IMG/VR virus record: IMGVR_UViG_3300029787_000174
Location: 1-34,080 of that record
Strand: one strand, 5' to 3'
From: a virus
Length of the DNA: 34,080 nt
Numbering within the stretch: the first letter of the stretch is position 1; every line of letters starts with the position of its first letter. Below the pieces are notes generated by a model. The model ran no database searches and had not been told where the DNA came from. It saw only the letters and a program-made list of their open reading frames with translations. This document shows, piece by piece, positions 31,042-34,080 of this stretch. A program made the translations under genes and the position numbers.

Positions 31042-31382
31042 GCTCTCGTTACACTCTGTAACACAACGTAACACACTCAGTGTTACGGCATATTCAAGGT
31101 TCTTCTTACCTTACTACAGAGTGTAACACTGTAACACTGTTTATCGACTATACACTTACGTGACGAGAGCGACAATGGGTTTTGAGCAAACGAACTAACG
31201 CTAACCCACTCCCTCTCTCCGTATGTATGTCCTATCAACAATATCCGTGTTACAGTGTTACACTTCGTGATACCGCAGGTTCTTCCTACCGTATCGCGTA
31301 ACACACAACCTGTTACACTGTGTAACGCCAATCCGAACACTGACAGCGAAAAGCCAGGTTCGACGGTGAGACACAGCGTAAC
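31042..31382. repeat. Cluster of twelve GTAAC/GTTAC elements with 17-base inverted repeat
   Basis: GTAAC or its complement begins at 31048, 31058, 31068, 31082, 31123, 31131, 31249, 31257, 31298, 31312, 31322 and 31378, mostly within TGTAACAC contexts, some spaced exactly ten or eight bases. GTGTAACACTGTAACAC (31121-31137) is perfectly inverted at 31247-31263. A second repeat, GGTTCTTC(T/C)TACC, occurs at 31098 and 31278. The region holds no gene. It could be an iteron-like origin or an operator array for the gene starting at 31440. Confidence 0.72.
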
Positions 31383-31439
31383 ACCCGGCTGTTGGCGGAA
31401 ACCAACAAATACTTCAACCCGACCAAGGAGGTCAACATC

Positions 31440-31925
31440 ATGCTCTTTCAACTTCAAACCCAAAGCCAAGCCAGCACCGCCGAGCAACTCGGCAAACTCG
31501 CGGACCAACTGTGTGCGCACATCATGTCTGCAACCAACGACGTACTCGACAACGAGGACAAGCACAGCGAAGACGTCGTCAACCATGCCTGGGTTGCGCA
31601 AGACGACTGCAAACAACTTCGACGTGCAGTCAACCAGGTCAACCAACTCGTACAGTTCTTGCTCGAGAAACAAGAGGCTGGTGAGTACAACTACGACGTT
31701 CCGCAACGGTTCGAAGTTCCCATCAAATACTTGGAAGCAATCACGATCATGATTGACAAGTGTGCGTTGATTGACAACGACGAAGCTTTCATGATCGCCG
31801 ATGAGTTGACCACGTATCACCAAGCACTTCGCTGGTACTACCAACCCAACGATCCACGGTACGCACACCAAGCGATCGGTGCAAAACTCCAACGCTTTGC
31901 AGAACGCATCCTACTGCAAGCATGA
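31440..31925 (+). CDS. Helical unknown protein downstream of repeat cluster (161 aa)
   Basis: Start at ATG 31440, since GGAGG lies nine bases before; an upstream in-frame start would include this site. The protein (MLFQLQTQSQASTAEQLGKL ...) is mostly helical with conserved-looking W/Y residues (NHAWVAQDDCKQLRRAVNQV, ALRWYYQPNDPRYAHQA). Placement directly after the GTAAC cluster makes it a candidate for control by that cluster, or for the factor acting on it, but no DNA-binding motif was recognised. Confidence 0.72.
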   Translation: MLFQLQTQSQASTAEQLGKLADQLCAHIMSATNDVLDNEDKHSEDVVNHAWVAQDDCKQLRRAVNQVNQLVQFLLEKQEAGEYNYDVPQRFEVPIKYLEAITIMIDKCALIDNDEAFMIADELTTYHQALRWYYQPNDPRYAHQAIGAKLQRFAERILLQA

Positions 31926-31938
31926 TTCCCCTGCAGGT

Positions 31939-31974
31939 AAAACATCTCAGCCAGTGGGTGAGAGATGTTTTCCC
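31939..31974 (+). terminator. Terminator-like hairpin with TTTTCCC tail
   Basis: AAAACATCTC (31939-31948) and GAGATGTTTT (31962-31971), perfect ten-base arms, 13-base loop, tail of only four T then CCC. Better termed a weak intrinsic terminator or mRNA 3' end stabiliser. Confidence 0.6.
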
Positions 31975-32046
31975 TTCCGTGCAATCAAGCACCCGCCGAC
32001 GGTCGGTCACCGTCACCTTCCTTAAACAACAACTCAGGAGTCTACA

Positions 32047-32667
32047 ATGACTGTTCAAGATACTAACTCTTCCGCTAAGTTCGAGCGCTTCGTAGCCAAC
32101 GCGGTTCGCCCCGTTCGCCTACAACCTTCCGAGGTTGAGCACTTCCTCTTCGGTCGAGGTGTCATCCACGGTGTGGTTACCAAGGCCGACGGTCGCCAGG
32201 TCAACCAGATCATCGCTCGGTTCCTCGTCGATCCGGACAACAAACACGTAGCGCACATCCACTTCTTCACAGACAGTCTCAAGACTGCTCGGAAGATCGC
32301 CGCGATGCTTCGTCCATCCTGGCAACCATGGCGCAAGGACAACCCACGCCGTCGCAAGTCCACATTCTCCATCGGCAAAAAGGAGTCGTGGCACCAGGAG
32401 CCTTGCTTCTCAGCTACCTGGGGCGTCAAGCTCACCGCTGAAAAGCCTGTGACATCCAAAGTCACCGGGCCCTTCGGTACCTTCCACGAGACTCCAAAGA
32501 GCGAAGAGTCACCCTGGCTCTGGCTCAACGGAGCGAAGGTTCCAGTCGACAAGGTCAACGACCTGCTCGTCGACATCAACACACCCGAGCGCACACAGGA
32601 GCAAATCCTGCAGCAACTTGGGTGGCACGAACGCCAGGCTGCAATCGAGCTTGAGCGCCTTCGCTAA
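32047..32667 (+). CDS. Unknown basic protein (206 aa)
   Basis: ATG has CAGGAG about seven bases upstream. The protein has a mixed alpha/beta N-terminus (VEHFLFGRGVIHGVVTKADG, IIARFLVDP, VAHIHFFTDSLKTARKIAAML), a strongly basic middle (PWRKDNPRRRKSTFSIGKK, about 93-111), and a C-terminal helix-rich part (TQEQILQQLGWHERQAAIELE). The basic patch may contact nucleic acid. C-ending codons dominate. No family recognised. Confidence 0.75.
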   Translation: MTVQDTNSSAKFERFVANAVRPVRLQPSEVEHFLFGRGVIHGVVTKADGRQVNQIIARFLVDPDNKHVAHIHFFTDSLKTARKIAAMLRPSWQPWRKDNPRRRKSTFSIGKKESWHQEPCFSATWGVKLTAEKPVTSKVTGPFGTFHETPKSEESPWLWLNGAKVPVDKVNDLLVDINTPERTQEQILQQLGWHERQAAIELERLR

Positions 32668-32680
32668 AACTCAAAGCATT

Positions 32681-32706
32681 CCTACCAGGCTCTCGGGTCT
32701 GGTGGG
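32681..32706 (+). repeat. Ten-base hairpin between right-arm genes
   Basis: CCTACCAGGC (32681-32690) and GTCTGGTGGG (32697-32706) with a six-base TCTCGG loop, two G-U pairs. Followed by TTTA only, so a partial terminator at best; same kind of element as before other right-arm genes. Confidence 0.55.
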
Positions 32707-32752
32707 TTTACTGTGCGTTTTATCTTTCCCTTAACCAACAACAGGAGTTGCA

Positions 32753-33214
32753 ATGTCAACCAACATCATTCCTCAAACATACTTTTGCGAAGACGGGCTT
32801 GTCGAAGGCCCGCTCGTCGAATGCGTCAAAGGCATTGGCGGTTCACACTGGACTAATCATCCAATCGAAGTGTACGCAGTCGTGGGCACAACCACGCCAT
32901 ACCACGCTCACTTCTACATGAGCAAAGAACGGGCTCGAGCAAACTGGCATCGCCTTACACCCAGCGCGAGGCGTGTAATCCACCAATGCAAATCGGTAAG
33001 CTTCACCCTTCCCGACTCATGGCAACAGTGGGAAAACAGCTACCTGCGCGCGAAACACAGCTACGAGGACACCAACCCAGACTTCAAAGCCACGCACTAC
33101 TTCTACGACAAAGAACTAATCAAGTGGTGGGATTCCGGAATGCAACCAGCCCAAGCATTCAATATCTGGCAACTCAAAAACGCGTACATCCCTCGACACC
33201 AACCTCAACTATAA
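32753..33214 (+). CDS. Unknown protein (153 aa)
   Basis: CAGGAG precedes ATG by six bases. The sequence begins MSTNIIPQTYFCEDGLVEGP, includes an IEVYAVVGTTTPYHAHFYMSK beta-like block (about 38-58), a run of helices with several Trp (SWQQWENSYLRAKHSYED, LIKWWDSGMQPAQAFNIW), and ends basic. No family recognised. It is followed after 13 bases by a short gene with an AGGAGG site. Confidence 0.72.
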   Translation: MSTNIIPQTYFCEDGLVEGPLVECVKGIGGSHWTNHPIEVYAVVGTTTPYHAHFYMSKERARANWHRLTPSARRVIHQCKSVSFTLPDSWQQWENSYLRAKHSYEDTNPDFKATHYFYDKELIKWWDSGMQPAQAFNIWQLKNAYIPRHQPQL

Positions 33215-33227
33215 ACAGGAGGCAATC

Positions 33228-33407
33228 ATGCCAATCAACTTCTGGACATTCTCATTCTCCAACTCCGAAGATCATTCCATCAACGAGACTCGTCACTCCG
33301 GTGACCCACCCCGTACTCTCTGGGACGACGACCAGGAGGCCGCTTCAGCAGCCAGCCCAGTCCGGATCATCTTTCCAACCAACCACACAATCGAGGCGAA
33401 CAAATAA
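33228..33407 (+). CDS. Small unknown protein (59 aa)
   Basis: Read directly: ATG with AGGAGG six bases upstream. It begins MPINFWTFSFSNSEDHSIN, has an acidic middle (TLWDDDQEAASAAS) and ends TNHTIEANK. Its TAA overlaps the next start (TAATG). Good binding site and C-ending codons support it. Function unknown. Confidence 0.65.
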   Translation: MPINFWTFSFSNSEDHSINETRHSGDPPRTLWDDDQEAASAASPVRIIFPTNHTIEANK

Positions 33408-33493
33408 TGTTCATGTTTCAAGTAGGTCTCCTTCTCATTCTCACAACTCTATTCACCTTCGCGTACTGCGAAGCACTTGACCCGAGGCGCTAA
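33407..33493 (+). CDS. Tiny single-pass membrane protein (28 aa)
   Basis: Read directly, MFMFQVGLLLILTTLFTFAY followed by CEALDPRR. Residues 4-19 form one hydrophobic transmembrane segment. ATG overlaps the previous stop (TAATG) and the stop is two bases before the next ATG, so it is tightly coupled. No SD of its own. Role unknown; too short to assign as holin. Confidence 0.5.
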   Translation: MFMFQVGLLLILTTLFTFAYCEALDPRR

Positions 33494-33495
33494 TC

Positions 33496-33720
33496 ATGGA
33501 TCACTTCTCAGTTTACTGGTACGACGATGAGGGCAACCAACATCGAGAGCGTTACCTTGAATCTCTCGAGCGCTGCAAAGAAGCGTTCGATCGTCTAACG
33601 ATGGGCCCCGCAGTAGCGCTTGGCGTCATCAAACAAATCAAAATCACTGACAGTATGGACTGTCTTGTTCTTGACCTCAGCCGCCATGGTGGTCGCTGGG
33701 TCGACACCTCAACACTCTAA
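33496..33720 (+). CDS. Small unknown protein before SSB (74 aa)
   Basis: The sequence MDHFSVYWYDDEGNQHRERY then ESLERCKEAFDRLTMG and beta-like IKQIKITDSMDCLVLDLS suggests a small alpha/beta protein. GAGG lies 9-10 bases before ATG, inside the preceding gene. It ends 16 bases before SSB. No family recognised. Confidence 0.7.
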   Translation: MDHFSVYWYDDEGNQHRERYLESLERCKEAFDRLTMGPAVALGVIKQIKITDSMDCLVLDLSRHGGRWVDTSTL

Positions 33721-33736
33721 CTGCAAAGGAGCAGTC

Positions 33737-34080
33737 ATGAACCTCGTAGTCATCAGCGGAAACCTCGGAGCCGCACCCGAAACCCGAGCCACAGGCAACG
33801 GCCTCACCGTCGCCAACCTAAGCGTAGCAACAAACGAACGCGTAAAGCAACAAGGCGAATGGACCGACCATACCGAGTGGCACCGAGTCACAGTCTTCGG
33901 CAAGCAAGCCGAGGTATGCCAACAGTTCCTTGCAAAAGGTTCCAAGGTCACCATCCAGGGCAAGCTTCGCACACGCAAGTTCACCGACAAGCAGGGCCAG
34001 GAGCGGTGGTCAACAGAGATCCTCGCTGACAGCGTAGAGTTTGGAAGTCGCGCCAACTCCAACCAACCTCCCGCACCGTC
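33737..34080 (+). CDS. ssb: Single-stranded DNA-binding protein, cut by window edge
   Basis: The visible 114 residues hold an OB-fold of bacterial SSB type: MNLVVISGNLGAAPETR, VANLSVATNER, TEWHRVTVFGKQAEVCQQFLAKGS (about 46-69), VTIQGKLRTRKFTDKQGQE, and TEILADSVEFG, after which a flexible tail (SRANSNQPPAP) begins. AAAGGAG precedes ATG by about six bases. It coats single-stranded DNA during replication. The missing C-terminal tip, usually acidic, cannot be seen. It marks the start of a replication module beyond the window. Confidence 0.92.
   Translation, partial: MNLVVISGNLGAAPETRATGNGLTVANLSVATNERVKQQGEWTDHTEWHRVTVFGKQAEVCQQFLAKGSKVTIQGKLRTRKFTDKQGQERWSTEILADSVEFGSRANSNQPPAP

Noticed and set aside
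31042-31382. Possible CRISPR array
   Set aside because: Repeats are five to eight bases, occur in both orientations and have uneven spacing; there are no 28-37 base direct repeats or cas genes.
31083-31892. Long minus-strand frame (269 codons) opposite the 161-residue gene and repeat cluster
   Set aside because: It lacks a good binding site, crosses the repeat cluster and overlaps a plus-strand gene with GGAGG and consistent codon choice; an antisense shadow.

Overview
The window is part of a tailed double-stranded DNA bacteriophage genome (Caudoviricetes). It holds a large terminase, portal, scaffold, major capsid protein, capsid cement-like proteins, a tail nozzle-like beta-propeller protein and the start of a single-stranded DNA-binding protein. 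No tape-measure, tail sheath or tail tube gene is present, and the tail-side genes look like adaptor plus nozzle, so a short-tailed (podovirus-like) virion is the best reading. I saw no integrase, repressor, tRNA or lysis gene. The host cannot be named. Several short lysine-rich proteins resemble families I remember from aquatic phages, but that is recollection, not a search.

Layout. Block A (1-14614, minus strand, read right to left): major capsid protein, cement-like protein, an intrinsic terminator, a very long adaptor-like protein, a small unknown, the nozzle-like protein, two tail-side proteins, a basic protein with hydrophobic segments, an 1109-residue acidic probable virion protein, and a cut gene at the window edge. 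A 175-base divergent control region (14615-14789) separates it from Block B (14790-23221, plus strand): large terminase, three small genes, portal, a tightly coupled row of small basic or cysteine-rich proteins, and the scaffold. A bidirectional terminator at about 23.24 kb closes it. Block C (23276-29128, minus strand): from the right, a ribbon-helix-helix-like protein, a conserved small phage protein, a helix-turn-helix protein that is probably the small terminase, an acidic protein, a zinc ribbon, a glycine-rich protein, a 494-residue protein and two paralogous cement-like proteins. One plus-strand gene, a YkgJ-like cysteine-cluster protein with its own terminator, sits inside Block C. Block D (29.2 kb to the right edge, plus strand): a 583-base leader region, then small unknown genes with strong ribosome binding sites and mostly C-ending codons, leading to SSB. 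It is probably the early or replication arm.

How it works together. Terminase and portal package DNA, while the scaffold guides assembly of the capsid protein that is made from the opposite strand. The terminator after capsid plus cement probably sets high head-protein and lower tail-protein output. Adaptor, nozzle and tail-side proteins finish the tail, and the left-edge proteins are candidates for internal or ejected virion proteins. The most striking non-coding structure is a 335-base cluster of twelve GTAAC/GTTAC elements (31048-31382) with a 17-base perfect inverted repeat, a candidate replication origin or operator array. AAAGTGTT elements, one continuing into GTGTTAC, also occur in the capsid/terminase divergent promoter region.
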